This document shows positions 43,802 to 52,046 of a DNA stretch of 52,285 bases, piece by piece. The DNA is from Methanoregula sp. (lineage in GTDB: Archaea > Halobacteriota > Methanomicrobia > Methanomicrobiales > Methanospirillaceae). The notes beneath the pieces are model-generated. The model was given only the letters and a program-made list of their open reading frames with translations. It was not told the DNA's origin and did no database searches. How positions within the stretch are numbered: the first letter of the stretch is position 1; the number at the start of each line of letters is the position of its first letter. Location of the stretch: assembly GCF_003170075.1 (NCBI RefSeq), contig NZ_PMZU01000051.1, forward strand, positions 7,586-59,870. The letters are read 5' to 3'. Made by a program: the position numbers and the translations under genes.

Positions 43802-44315
43802 TTTTCTGGGATTTCTCTCGTGCCGGTCGTCGGTGCGGGAATACGAGGAAACGCCGCTTGCGGATGACGAGATCAATTATATCATGTCCTGTGCGAGCAC
43901 TGCGCCAAGCGCCGGCAATCTTGAAGCATGGGACGTCGTGGTGGTGACGGATGAGGAGGTTCGGCTCGCGCTTGCCGAAGCGGCATTCGGCCAGCTGCAT
44001 GTCGGGGAAGCGCCCGCCCTTTTTGTGGTCTGCGCCAACTATGTGCGCTCAATGTCGCAGTACGGCGAACGGGGCATCCTCTACGCTGTGGAGGATGCAA
44101 CCATTGCCTGCACGTACATGATGCTCGCTACCCATGCCCGTGGCCTCCATTCCTGCTGGACCGGGGCGTTTGACGAGGATGAAGTGCGGGAAGTTCTCGG
44201 GCTGCCCCCGCACATCCGGCCGCTTGCGATTCTTGCCACAGGGCACGGTCACCCGCCGGGACACCTGGCGGAGCGCATGGATACCGGGGAGCACGTCCAC
44301 CGCGACGTATGGTAA
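43788..44315 (+). CDS. Nitroreductase family FMN protein
   Basis: 175 residues. [18 protein letters not shown] binds FMN phosphate in this family; [17 protein letters not shown] and [22 protein letters not shown] are also typical. Members reduce nitro compounds or quinones or do other flavin chemistry with NAD(P)H; the natural substrate is unknown here. Length is at the short end of the family. It overlaps the small helical gene upstream and is 34 bp before the DUF555 gene. Confidence 0.88.
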   Translation: MNSSDFLGFLSCRSSVREYEETPLADDEINYIMSCASTAPSAGNLEAWDVVVVTDEEVRLALAEAAFGQLHVGEAPALFVVCANYVRSMSQYGERGILYAVEDATIACTYMMLATHARGLHSCWTGAFDEDEVREVLGLPPHIRPLAILATGHGHPPGHLAERMDTGEHVHRDVW

Positions 44316-44349
44316 ACCGGGCGGGAATACTTACAAGGGAGATACAAAA

Positions 44350-44688
44350 ATGCCGGACTATCTGGTGACACTGGAATCAGCGTGGTACATCAAGGAAGCA
44401 AAGTCGCTTGACGATGCCATCGGGATCGCGATCAGCGAAGCGGGAAAACGGCTCAACCCGTCGGCAAAATTTGTGGAAGTTGAGGCAGGTATGCTCGCCT
44501 GCCCGTTCTGCGATCAGCCGCTCTCAAGCGCGATCGTAATTGCTGACACCGCGCTTGTCGGCCTCGTACTCGAGATGAAAGTATTCAGGGCTGAATCCAA
44601 GGAGCATGCCGCACGGATCGCAAAGTCGGTGATCGGTAAAGCCCTCCACGAGATTCCCTTAAAACAGCTGGACGTGCAGGAACTATGA
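44350..44688 (+). CDS. DUF555 (UPF0212) protein
   Basis: 112 residues. The start [29 protein letters not shown], a CPFC pair and the end [16 protein letters not shown]-like region ([16 protein letters not shown]) match the archaeal DUF555 family, which is of unknown function; the Cys pair may bind metal. An upstream in-frame extension is non-coding by similarity. Its stop overlaps the PfkB kinase start (ATGA). Confidence 0.88.
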   Translation: MPDYLVTLESAWYIKEAKSLDDAIGIAISEAGKRLNPSAKFVEVEAGMLACPFCDQPLSSAIVIADTALVGLVLEMKVFRAESKEHAARIAKSVIGKALHEIPLKQLDVQEL

Positions 44689-45581
44689 TCCATATCGTCG
44701 GGCATACGGCAGTCGATCACATCTCCCGCGTGCACCACCTTCCCAAGGCCAACCAGTCGACGCACATCACCGACAGGCAGGTCTTTTTCGGCGGCGGGGC
44801 GGCAAATATCGCAGCGGGGATTGCCGTACTCGGTGAAGCGGTCACGCTCCACTCCTGCGTTGGCGATGACTTTGCCGGCAGCGACTACGAGCAGTGGATG
44901 GACAACTTAGGCATTCACCGGCAGTTCTTTGAGGTACCGGGGACCCACACGCCGACTGCGTTCATGTTTACGGATGAGGCCGGCAGCCAGATGACCTTCT
45001 TTGAATGGGGGGCTTCAAAGGCGTTTGCGATGGCGGAGGCCCCGGCGCTGCCCCTTGTCCATATGGCGACAGCCGATCCTGATTTCAACTGTCGGGTGGC
45101 GGAAAAAAGCGAGTTTGTCTCCTTTGACCCGGGGCAGGATGTATTCTGGTACACAAAAGAGCAGCTCAAATCTATTATTTCTAACACCGACATCCTGTTT
45201 GCCAACCAGCACGAGGTGCAGCAGATGTGCACGACGCTCGGGGTGACAAGGGAGGTGCTCACAAAACAGGTCACTATGGCGATTTTTACCATGAGCGGTG
45301 ACGGGAGCACGCTGTACATAGGCGGTAGGGAGTATTTCATCCCGGTGGTGCCGGTTACGCTCTCTGACCCGACCGGCGCGGGAGATGCATACCGGGCCGG
45401 GTTCCTCTCCGCGTATGTTCGGGGTTATACGCCCCTTTCCTGCTGCCGGATTGGGACGGTCACCGCTTCCTATGTCGTGGAGCACGTCGGCTGCCAGACG
45501 CACCTGCCCACATGGACGCAGATGCTTGAGCGGTACCGTGCAAACTTCGGTACGCCAGAATCGCTGCCGGTGAAGGTGTAA
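44685..45581 (+). CDS. PfkB family carbohydrate/nucleoside kinase
   Basis: 298 residues. The PfkB signatures are [18 protein letters not shown] near the N-terminus and [20 protein letters not shown] with the catalytic Asp near the C-terminus. Such kinases phosphorylate sugars or nucleosides with ATP; archaeal members include ADP-independent nucleoside kinases. The substrate cannot be told. It is coupled to DUF555 upstream and followed 4 bp later by dph6. Confidence 0.88.
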   Translation: MIHIVGHTAVDHISRVHHLPKANQSTHITDRQVFFGGGAANIAAGIAVLGEAVTLHSCVGDDFAGSDYEQWMDNLGIHRQFFEVPGTHTPTAFMFTDEAGSQMTFFEWGASKAFAMAEAPALPLVHMATADPDFNCRVAEKSEFVSFDPGQDVFWYTKEQLKSIISNTDILFANQHEVQQMCTTLGVTREVLTKQVTMAIFTMSGDGSTLYIGGREYFIPVVPVTLSDPTGAGDAYRAGFLSAYVRGYTPLSCCRIGTVTASYVVEHVGCQTHLPTWTQMLERYRANFGTPESLPVKV

Positions 45582-45585
45582 CACG

Positions 45586-46242
45586 ATGAGCTGGGCATCA
45601 CTTACCTCGGGAGGCAAGGACTCGATGCTTGCCTGCCAGAAAGCGATCGATGCAGGGAAGGATGTCCGGTACCTGGTGACAGTCAGGCCGAAGAATTCCG
45701 AGTCTTACATGTTCCATTCGGCGAATCTCGACGCGGTGCCGGTCATCGCCCGGATTGCCGGTATGGAGTACGTGGAGATCACGACCCACGGGAGAAAGGA
45801 GGAGGAGCTCGCCGATCTTGAGGCCGGGCTCGCCGGGCTCGATATTGAAGGCGTTACGGCCGGTGCGGTTGCCTCAGCCTACCAGGCCGACCGGGTAAAG
45901 GCGATCACCGACCGGCTGGGCATTAGCCTTTGTACCCCGCTCTGGCACCAGGATACGGAGGCCCTGCTCCACGAAGTGGCCGGGCGTATGGATGCGATCC
46001 TCGTGGTGACGGCAGCAGAGGGGCTTGACGAGAGTTTCCTTGGCGCCCATATTGACGAGTGCTTGATCGGCCGGCTCAAGTCCGTCGCAGTAAAATACCG
46101 TATTAACCTTGTCGGGGAGGGCGGGGAATACGAGAGCCTCACGTTAAACGCCCCCTTCTACTCGCGTGCCCTGACCTACACGACCTCGGTGATCCGTGCG
46201 GGTACCGATCGGTCGGAACTGATCCTCGGGGGCTTTGCCTGA
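45586..46242 (+). CDS. dph6: Diphthine-ammonia ligase Dph6
   Basis: 218 residues of the PP-loop ATPase superfamily. The ATP loop LTSGGKDSMLA is at the N-terminus, EGVTAGAVASAYQADRV is mid-protein, and GEGGEYESLTLNAP is the C-terminal signature of this family. It amidates diphthine on elongation factor 2. Length is normal for archaea, without the eukaryotic extension. Its stop shares one base with the DUF2070 start (TGATG). Confidence 0.92.
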   Translation: MSWASLTSGGKDSMLACQKAIDAGKDVRYLVTVRPKNSESYMFHSANLDAVPVIARIAGMEYVEITTHGRKEEELADLEAGLAGLDIEGVTAGAVASAYQADRVKAITDRLGISLCTPLWHQDTEALLHEVAGRMDAILVVTAAEGLDESFLGAHIDECLIGRLKSVAVKYRINLVGEGGEYESLTLNAPFYSRALTYTTSVIRAGTDRSELILGGFA

Positions 46243-47981
46243 TGGCGACCGGAAGCGATGTCAAACTCGGGCAGCTCACGAAATACCTGTTTACGGCACC
46301 ATCATGGCCGGTATCGCTCCTGATCCTCGTTATCCTCGGCCTCGTCATCGATGGCGCAAGCGCCCGCGCCTGGGTCTACTTCCCGTTCTCGGGCACGCTT
46401 GCCTTCACTCTCCCGGCGATTGCCGCATTTCTCCTGACAAAACCGATCATCGAGTACTCCGGGAAGACGATGACCTGGAACCGGTCGGCGCTCCTTGCGC
46501 TCTCCTGCACGGTCTTTGCGGTTATTATTACGTTCGCCTCGCTTGCCGGGGGAATAAAATACCTCCCGCTCTTTTACGGGATCTCCCTAGGCTTTGTCTT
46601 TGGCCTGCGTCTCTTTGTGCTCGTTGCGATTGCGGATTACCGTGTGCCCCGGATGATCCTGCCGGCTGTTACCCAGAGCGCTGTCGGCGTCCTTGTGGGA
46701 TTTTTTCTCTTCTCGCCGGAATGGGCCGGTTTTGCGTTCGTCCTCCATATCGTCTTCGGCCTCGGTTTTGCGATCCTCATCTGGCTGATCGAGCGGCCGC
46801 TGCACCGTGCGTTCCATATACGGGGACTTGCATTTGTCAACGCATTTATCGCCCATATGACTGACGGTTCGTCAAAGGGTATGGAGCACTTCTTCCGCGA
46901 GATTGGTGAAGAAATTTTCGTCCCTCAGGTCTGCCTCTTTTTCCGTCGGACATCCAAAAAACCCGTACTCTTCACTGTCCCCAACCTTCACCCCGGCCCG
47001 ATGGGCGAGATCGGGGGTGGGAACCTGCCCCGGGTCATCCACGACCGGATGGAAGAGGAGACGCTCGTTGCCCACGGGTGCGCCACGCACGATTTCAACC
47101 TTGTCTCCGAGAGCGAGATCGAGAAAGTGATCGACGCGATCGAGCGCACCAAAAAGGATCGCACGTATACCCCGGGTGCGACTCGTTCCGCCCGGCTCTC
47201 GTGCGGTTCCGTGCAGGTGCTCTACCAGCGCTTTGGTGAGGCGATGCTGATCGTGACGACCCGATCGCCGCAGAAGACCGAGGATCTCGATTTCTCGATC
47301 GGTATGAGCATTATGGCTGAAGGGCACCGCTGGTTCCCCCATGTCGCGTTTGTCGACGGCCACAACTGCATGACCGATCTCTCCTCCCCCGTGCTCCAGG
47401 CAACCCAGACGGCCCTTGAGTACCAGCACGGTGCGATTCAGGCGATGGAGGCCTGCCGCAAGGCAGACCTCAAACCGTTCTCGGTCGGCTATGCCTGCCA
47501 GCACCTTCCCTACTCCCGGGAGGAGGGATTCGGTGATCTCGGCATGCAAGTGATGGTTGTGGAGACAGCCGGCCAGAAGACCGCCTACGTTCTGTTCGAT
47601 GGCAACAACATGGCGACCGGAGTCCGCGACATCCTGCTTGAGAAGATCCTTACCCTTGTTGATGCCGCAGAAGTGATGACGACAGACTCCCACGTGGTCA
47701 ACACGATCACCGGCAAGAACCCGGTGGGCTTAGCAATTCCCTCAGAAATATTCCTCCCTCAGGTCATCAGCACGGTGCAGGCAGCCATCGACGACCTTGA
47801 GTCTGCCGAGTGTGCGGCAACAACGGCGCAGTGCGAGCATGTGGTTGTCTTTGGCTCCAACCGGATCTCCCAGCTCGCGAGCACCGTGAACGCGATGCTG
47901 ATCTTCGTGGCGCCGCTCTCGCTTGCGATGCTGCTGCTGGCGTTTTTGCTCTCGCTTCTGGCTTACCTCCTGATGGTGTGA
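46242..47981 (+). CDS. DUF2070 membrane protein
   Basis: 579 residues. About seven membrane helices fill residues 15-195, followed by a large soluble part (about 200-540) with NLHPGPMGEIGGGNLP, HGCATHDFNLVSE and FVDGHNCM segments and a final hydrophobic pair near 545-577. This is the archaeal DUF2070 layout. The soluble part has conserved His and Asp residues that could bind metal, but its function is unknown. It ends the operon and is followed by a terminator-like dyad. Confidence 0.88.
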   Translation: MATGSDVKLGQLTKYLFTAPSWPVSLLILVILGLVIDGASARAWVYFPFSGTLAFTLPAIAAFLLTKPIIEYSGKTMTWNRSALLALSCTVFAVIITFASLAGGIKYLPLFYGISLGFVFGLRLFVLVAIADYRVPRMILPAVTQSAVGVLVGFFLFSPEWAGFAFVLHIVFGLGFAILIWLIERPLHRAFHIRGLAFVNAFIAHMTDGSSKGMEHFFREIGEEIFVPQVCLFFRRTSKKPVLFTVPNLHPGPMGEIGGGNLPRVIHDRMEEETLVAHGCATHDFNLVSESEIEKVIDAIERTKKDRTYTPGATRSARLSCGSVQVLYQRFGEAMLIVTTRSPQKTEDLDFSIGMSIMAEGHRWFPHVAFVDGHNCMTDLSSPVLQATQTALEYQHGAIQAMEACRKADLKPFSVGYACQHLPYSREEGFGDLGMQVMVVETAGQKTAYVLFDGNNMATGVRDILLEKILTLVDAAEVMTTDSHVVNTITGKNPVGLAIPSEIFLPQVISTVQAAIDDLESAECAATTAQCEHVVVFGSNRISQLASTVNAMLIFVAPLSLAMLLLAFLLSLLAYLLMV

Positions 47982-47982
47982 C

Positions 47983-47998
47983 CCGGGTTTTCCCGGGC
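47983..47998 (+). terminator. Dyad after the DUF2070 gene
   Basis: CCCGGG-TTTT-CCCGGG lies directly after the stop codon and is followed by CTAGTTTTGG. It is a likely terminator, although each arm is itself palindromic. Confidence 0.5.
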
Positions 47999-48029
47999 TA
48001 GTTTTGGATAGTTCAGACAAGCGTGCTCT

Positions 48030-48162
48030 CGGGGTTTCACCCCCGCCGCACGGGCACCTCCTGAGGTGCGAGAGGACTCATCTCTCGGGGGGATGTGGGT
48101 GTCAGCCTCCATCCTCTAAATCTGCCAAAGCCAGAGGCATGCTACCCAACTTACGGGCTGAC
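48030..48162 (+). ncRNA. Candidate structured RNA upstream of the TnpB-like gene
   Basis: Several consecutive perfect pairings occur in 133 bases: CGGGG/CCCCG (48030-48045), GCACCT/AGGTGC (48054-48069), CGAGAG/CTCTCG (48069-48087), and GTCAGCC (48101-48107) with GGCTGAC (48156-48162). The last encloses CCTCT/AGAGG (48113-48137). No reading frame explains them. Strand is uncertain because the pairings are symmetrical. It could be an RNA of the adjacent TnpB-like element or an independent RNA. Confidence 0.45.
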
Positions 48163-48184
48163 AATTCCGGAAAAAATCCGGCCC

Positions 48185-48247
48185 TTGGGGGTACCCCCCA
48201 AAAAAAGAGTGGCACCCCCTCTCTAGAGTAAAGAGGGGGGTACCCCC
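48185..48247. repeat. GC-rich palindromes centred on GGTACC
   Basis: TTGGGGGTACCCCC (from 48185, ending in CAA) and GGGGGGTACCCCC (48235-48247) are palindromic. ACCCCCTCT (48214-48222) also pairs with AGAGGGGGGT (48232-48241). Clustered hairpins of this type occur at IS200/IS605-type ends. Between here and 48442 I see nothing else recognisable. Confidence 0.5.
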
Positions 48248-48442
48248 AATTCCCCCAAAATATTCCCCCTATACATAATCCCGCACGATTAATCATCTCT
48301 TTTTCAAATCCGGGTCTTTCTACCGCAAGATATAAAGGAACGGGGTGCATAATCACGAACAAGGACAGGAGGAACAAAACACCGGAGAAACAGTTACCGT
48401 GTAAAGGCAGTTTGTACCGCAGGCGAACTTGGGTAGGAAAAG

Positions 48443-49198
48443 GTGATTGAAGTTCATCAATTCGCACACATACCTGCCCGCTGGATCGGTGTTGACCTCA
48501 ACACGACCGGCCACGCGGCAGTCGCCGCCGAACCGGACAGCGGGAAAATCCTGAAAATGGGGAAAAATACACACTATGTCCGCAGCAACTCTACCAAAAA
48601 CTGCACGAAACTCTACAGGGAAGGAAAACTCTGGAAACTAAAAAAAGACAAGAGCCGTGAACGCAGGGCGTTCAAGGCTGCATTGAATAAAATCTCCCGG
48701 CAGATCGTATCCTTCGCGGAATCGCTCGGTTCGGGTATCAAGTTTGAAAAGCTCTTTTCCAGTCGTTACTCGCACTCCCATGATGCTGCGGGTTTTATTG
48801 AGTTCTCGTTTGGGAACGGATCGTTCTTCTCGCTCCAGCGGCTGGTGGAAAAGATGGCGCTCCGCCGGGGCATCCCCGTCATCTACGTCAACCCGGCCTA
48901 TACCTCGAAAAGATGCAGCCGGTGCGGGTGCATGGGGCGGCGGAGCAGGAAACGGTTCGAGTGCCCGCACTGCGGGTTTGTCGCACATGCTGATGTGAAT
49001 GCCGCGTTCAACATCGCGCTTGCATCCCGCAGGTCTGCGGTCCTGAATTTCCGACAGGAAGAGCAGAAAGAACGGGTTCGGCTTTCAAAGAAGCAGATGC
49101 GCCGGCGCGCACGCGAAGAGATATTTACTCCGCATCCCGGTGTCCCGGGTGTCGCGGCACAGGTCCCGTCCGGGAACCTGCTTGCGGTGCTAGAATAG
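48443..49198 (+). CDS. Compact TnpB/IS605 OrfB-like protein
   Basis: 251 residues, shorter than typical TnpB (about 370-400) and lacking its N-terminal recognition domains. The RuvC-like nuclease core is complete by eye: Asp18 in GVDLNTTGH, Glu102 in IKFEKL, and Asp184 in AHADVNAAFNIA, with a zinc ribbon (Cys158, 161, 174, 177). The C-terminus is long and basic. The start is a GTG at 48443 with an in-frame stop three codons upstream, so it is either a natural short form or a truncated copy. I know similar short proteins in methanogens as IS605 OrfB relatives. No TnpA is adjacent. Confidence 0.75.
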   Translation: MIEVHQFAHIPARWIGVDLNTTGHAAVAAEPDSGKILKMGKNTHYVRSNSTKNCTKLYREGKLWKLKKDKSRERRAFKAALNKISRQIVSFAESLGSGIKFEKLFSSRYSHSHDAAGFIEFSFGNGSFFSLQRLVEKMALRRGIPVIYVNPAYTSKRCSRCGCMGRRSRKRFECPHCGFVAHADVNAAFNIALASRRSAVLNFRQEEQKERVRLSKKQMRRRAREEIFTPHPGVPGVAAQVPSGNLLAVLE

Positions 49199-49307
49199 TG
49201 AAGGTAACCCTACTTTTTTATGTGATGGGTGTAGCGTCAGGTACCTGGGGGAGAATTTACCGGAAGTGGAGAAAGCATTTCTGTTTTTTCGATTAAAATA
49301 TCTCTAT

Positions 49308-49649
49308 ATGACCGAACAAAAAGGATTCCTCTATGATTTTGCATTATTCAAGCAGCGGTACACCAGGGGGACATCGTGGACTCAGATTCTCATAAACTTT
49401 GGTATCATCACGGCAAACGCCAAGCTGTTCGAGGACTTCTTTTACATCCATCTTGGGCTCACCCTGCCCATGGTCATCGCCCTTGCGGTTCCCTGTTATA
49501 TCCTCATCTGCTACATTATCGGGCACTACGATGAGAAGATCGGGTTCTGGCAGATCGAGAACAACCTCAGCTACCGGTTCACGCCGTACTCTGAAGAGAT
49601 GCTCAACACTATACGGGAGATCAAGAAGAAGCTGGACCGGGAGCCATAA
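49308..49649 (+). CDS. Small membrane protein, unknown function
   Basis: 113 residues. One or two hydrophobic segments (about 43-65) lie between a polar N-terminus (TEQKGFLYDFALFKQRY) and a charged C-terminal helix ending IREIKKKLDREP. I do not recognise the family. The ATG at 49308 is preceded by AT-rich sequence containing TATA-like ATTAAAATAT, so a short or absent leader is likely. It lies 109 bp after the TnpB-like gene and is not obviously part of it. Confidence 0.6.
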   Translation: MTEQKGFLYDFALFKQRYTRGTSWTQILINFGIITANAKLFEDFFYIHLGLTLPMVIALAVPCYILICYIIGHYDEKIGFWQIENNLSYRFTPYSEEMLNTIREIKKKLDREP

Positions 49650-49893
49650 AAAATGACCTTTATCAACGGGACAACCTATTATCTTCCCGACATTTATGCA
49701 TGTCAATGAAGCCCCGAAATAGACCGGACGATCCACTTATTGACCGGATATTGCATACACTTCAGGGTATTGTTTGCGACACGGGCAGGTATACCCAAGG
49801 TACGGAGAACCGGGTGGCAAATCATCCGGTGCTTAAAGGTATGGCGCCCGTAATCTTCGGCAAAATTTCTGTACACCCATAGCGAGGTACATA

Positions 49894-50769
49894 ATGCAGC
49901 TGACAGAAGAAATTCTCAACAAGATATCCGCGCTTCAGAGAAACGAGATCACCGAGCACCACATATACCTCAAAATTGCAGAGGTTACACCGGAACCCCA
50001 TAATCGTGAGGTCCTGACCCGGATCGCCACTGAGGAGTATAATCACTATACTATCTGGAAGCAGTATACGGCAAAAGAGATCGCGCCCAATATGCTTCGG
50101 GTCTTGTTCTACTATTTTATCGCCCGCCTGCTCGGGATGACCTTTGCGGTCAAACTGATGGAAGGCGTGGAACAGGGTGCACAGACCCGCGATGAGATGC
50201 TTCTTGTGGCCATTCCCGAGATGCAGTCCATGCTGGCAAACGAGGCGACGCATGAACGGGAACTCATCGCCCTAATCGATGAAGAACGGCTGAAGTATGT
50301 CGGCTCTGTCGTTCTCGGCCTCAACGATGCACTCGTGGAGTTCACCGGCACTCTTGCCGGCCTCACCTTCGCCATCCAGAACTCGCAGATCATTGCTGTG
50401 GCCGGTCTGATCACCGGGGTTGCCGCATCGCTCTCGATGGCGGCATCCGAGTACCTCTCGCAGCGATCCGAGGGGACGACCGGCACGAGCCCGAAAAAGG
50501 CCGCACTGTACACCGGTGCCACCTATATCGTGACCGTTGCCCTGCTCATCCTGCCGTTCCTTATCCTTCAAAGCCCGTATCTCGCGCTTGTTTTCACCCT
50601 TATCGGTGCGGTTCTGGTCATCTTTGTCTTCACGTTCTATATCTCCGTCGCAAAGGATCTTCCCTTCTGGAAACGGTTTGCAGAGATGGCAGCGATCAGC
50701 CTCGGTATCGCAGCCATATCGTTTGTGATCGGGCTTTTGATCCGCGTGATGCTGAATGTAAACATATGA
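49894..50769 (+). CDS. Ferritin-like domain fused to VIT1/CCC1 transporter
   Basis: 291 residues. The N-terminal helical part (about 1-140) has paired Glu/His positions of a ferritin-like di-iron domain (NEITEHHIYLKIAE, TEEYNHYTIW, NEATHERELI). The rest is a VIT1/CCC1-type membrane domain with GLNDALVEFTGTLAGLTFAI, SMAASEYLSQRSEG and three further hydrophobic helices. VIT-family proteins move Fe2+ or Mn2+ across membranes, and the ferritin-like part may bind or oxidise the metal. GAGGT precedes the ATG. It appears monocistronic. Confidence 0.87.
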   Translation: MQLTEEILNKISALQRNEITEHHIYLKIAEVTPEPHNREVLTRIATEEYNHYTIWKQYTAKEIAPNMLRVLFYYFIARLLGMTFAVKLMEGVEQGAQTRDEMLLVAIPEMQSMLANEATHERELIALIDEERLKYVGSVVLGLNDALVEFTGTLAGLTFAIQNSQIIAVAGLITGVAASLSMAASEYLSQRSEGTTGTSPKKAALYTGATYIVTVALLILPFLILQSPYLALVFTLIGAVLVIFVFTFYISVAKDLPFWKRFAEMAAISLGIAAISFVIGLLIRVMLNVNI

Positions 50770-50951
50770 GGGTACACAATCCCGTATTTTTTGTGTACAT
50801 GCCTGCAAGGATCCGGCGGAAAAATACGGTGAATTGGGAGATATCAGTCTTTTAAAAAAGGCTATAGTCCCGAATGAATCTGTAAGCCTGGACGCCGGGG
50901 ATACTATCCGGTTCCTGGTCGCTCAGAAACCGGGATGGAACGTTTTTTATG

Positions 50952-51236
50952 TTATTCTTCAGGGACCGGGTTTTCGTCCTCTACTTCTGTGGCAGGGGTC
51001 GTCCAGACCTTCCAGCAGAACAACGCGATAGACCCCGCGACAAAGATAACAAGGAGAACAGCGCTGAGAATATTCTCTGCAATATCCATCCCGATCGAGA
51101 TATTCATGCCCATCAGATGGTTAACACTCCCTATGATCATTGCCGAGATAAAGAACAGGATGAATCCTACAATGAAACCCAGAAATACTGCAGCTGCAAG
51201 CCGCAAAAGACTGGGCCGATTGGTTTTTTTATTCAT
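50952..51236 (-). CDS. Small two-helix membrane protein
   Basis: 94 residues. A basic N-terminus is followed by two membrane helices (about 11-35 and 53-74) and an acidic tail. I do not recognise the family. A minus-strand TATA box (TTTATAT, 51259-51265) lies about 26 bp before the ATG at 51236, so a leaderless start there is more likely than the ATG at 51245. It is divergent from the DUF2178/XRE pair. The overlapping plus-strand frames in this region are shadows. Confidence 0.6.
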   Translation of the reverse strand: MNKKTNRPSLLRLAAAVFLGFIVGFILFFISAMIIGSVNHLMGMNISIGMDIAENILSAVLLVIFVAGSIALFCWKVWTTPATEVEDENPVPEE

Positions 51237-51302
51237 AAAATGCATGGTAAATCTGCCGATATAAATCCTTGTAATTACCCCACAATTGGCCGAAATATGC
51301 CC

Positions 51303-51341
51303 GCCCCGGGGCGCCCGGGGCTGGAAGGCTCATGTTTATAT
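51303..51341 (+). promoter_or_regulatory. Promoter and inverted repeat of the DUF2178/XRE pair
   Basis: GCCCCGGG-GCG-CCCGGGGC (51303-51321) is a perfect 8-bp inverted repeat just upstream of a TATA box TTTATATC (51335-51342). It also lies upstream of the divergent gene. It could be the binding site of the XRE-type regulator encoded by the operon. Confidence 0.45.
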
Positions 51342-51376
51342 CACGGCATGTACAAAATTCTTTACAAAGGAACGCC

Positions 51377-51838
51377 ATGAAAAAAAACATTTTTTATCTG
51401 GTTATCGGGTTTGTAGCGCTTGCTCTTCTTGCGATCTTCTGGTACTCGGTTGAATTCTTTACCCCGTTTCTCTTTATGATCTCCTTTTTGGGTGGGGTTG
51501 TGCTTATTTATCTGGCGTATCGTGGGGTAGATGATTTTATCGAGGATGAACGGAGTGCAAAGATCACCGAGAAAGCGGCCCTGAGGACATTCCAGGTGTT
51601 CTGGGTATGCTTCTGTGCTTTTTCGATCATGGCAGTCATGAACCTGCTCTATATGCCCCGTTTTTCCCGTGAATTTTGGGTGGATCGTCGGTCCCCGCCA
51701 GTGCCTCTGGAGATAATGTCGCTGAAAACGATTGGATATGTACAGCTGGGGCTTCTCTGCTTGATGATCTTCCTGTATGTCGGGTTCAGGTTCTACTATG
51801 CCAGAAAGTACGGGGATTGGGAAACCGATGAAGAATAA
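51377..51838 (+). CDS. DUF2178-like four-helix membrane protein
   Basis: 153 residues with four membrane helices (about 4-24, 29-48, 70-90, 118-140) and a DDFIEDERSAKITEKAALRTFQ cytoplasmic loop that I associate with DUF2178 membrane proteins. These are commonly paired with a small XRE regulator, as here, where the stop overlaps the regulator gene by 11 bp. The role is unknown; the pair may sense something at the membrane. AAAGGAA precedes the ATG at 51377; the ATG at 51332 would place the start inside the TATA region. Confidence 0.72.
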   Translation: MKKNIFYLVIGFVALALLAIFWYSVEFFTPFLFMISFLGGVVLIYLAYRGVDDFIEDERSAKITEKAALRTFQVFWVCFCAFSIMAVMNLLYMPRFSREFWVDRRSPPVPLEIMSLKTIGYVQLGLLCLMIFLYVGFRFYYARKYGDWETDEE

Positions 51839-52046
51839 GATCAAGGTATACCGGGCGATGCACGATCTTACGCAGGAAGATCTTGCAAAAGCAATCGGTG
51901 TGACCCGACAGACTATCCTTGCCATCGAGAAGGGGAAATATGTTCCCTCTCTGGATCTGGCGTTTCGGGTTTCACGTTACTTCAAGGTGAATATCGAAGA
52001 GGTGTTCTCCTATGAAGATGAAGTGCGGACCGTTGATATTGACTGA
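51828..52046 (+). CDS. XRE-family helix-turn-helix regulator
   Basis: 72 residues. A Cro/C1-type DNA-binding domain: IKVYRAMHDLTQEDLAKAIG, VTRQTILAIEKGKYVPS recognition helix and LDLAFRVSRYFKVNIEEVFS, ending in a short acidic tail. Archaeal proteins of this short type act as transcription repressors, often of their own operon. The start at 51828 lies within the end of the membrane protein gene, so translation is coupled. Confidence 0.9.
   Translation: MKNKIKVYRAMHDLTQEDLAKAIGVTRQTILAIEKGKYVPSLDLAFRVSRYFKVNIEEVFSYEDEVRTVDID

Noticed and set aside
48185-48247. CRISPR-like array
   Set aside because: There are only two or three palindromes of unequal spacing and no repeated unit with spacers; the same holds for the 15-bp tract, whose units are far too short for CRISPR.
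49700-49882. 60-codon plus-strand frame before the ferritin-like/VIT gene
   Set aside because: Short, without a clear ribosome-binding site or family resemblance; opposite-strand frames are equally open.
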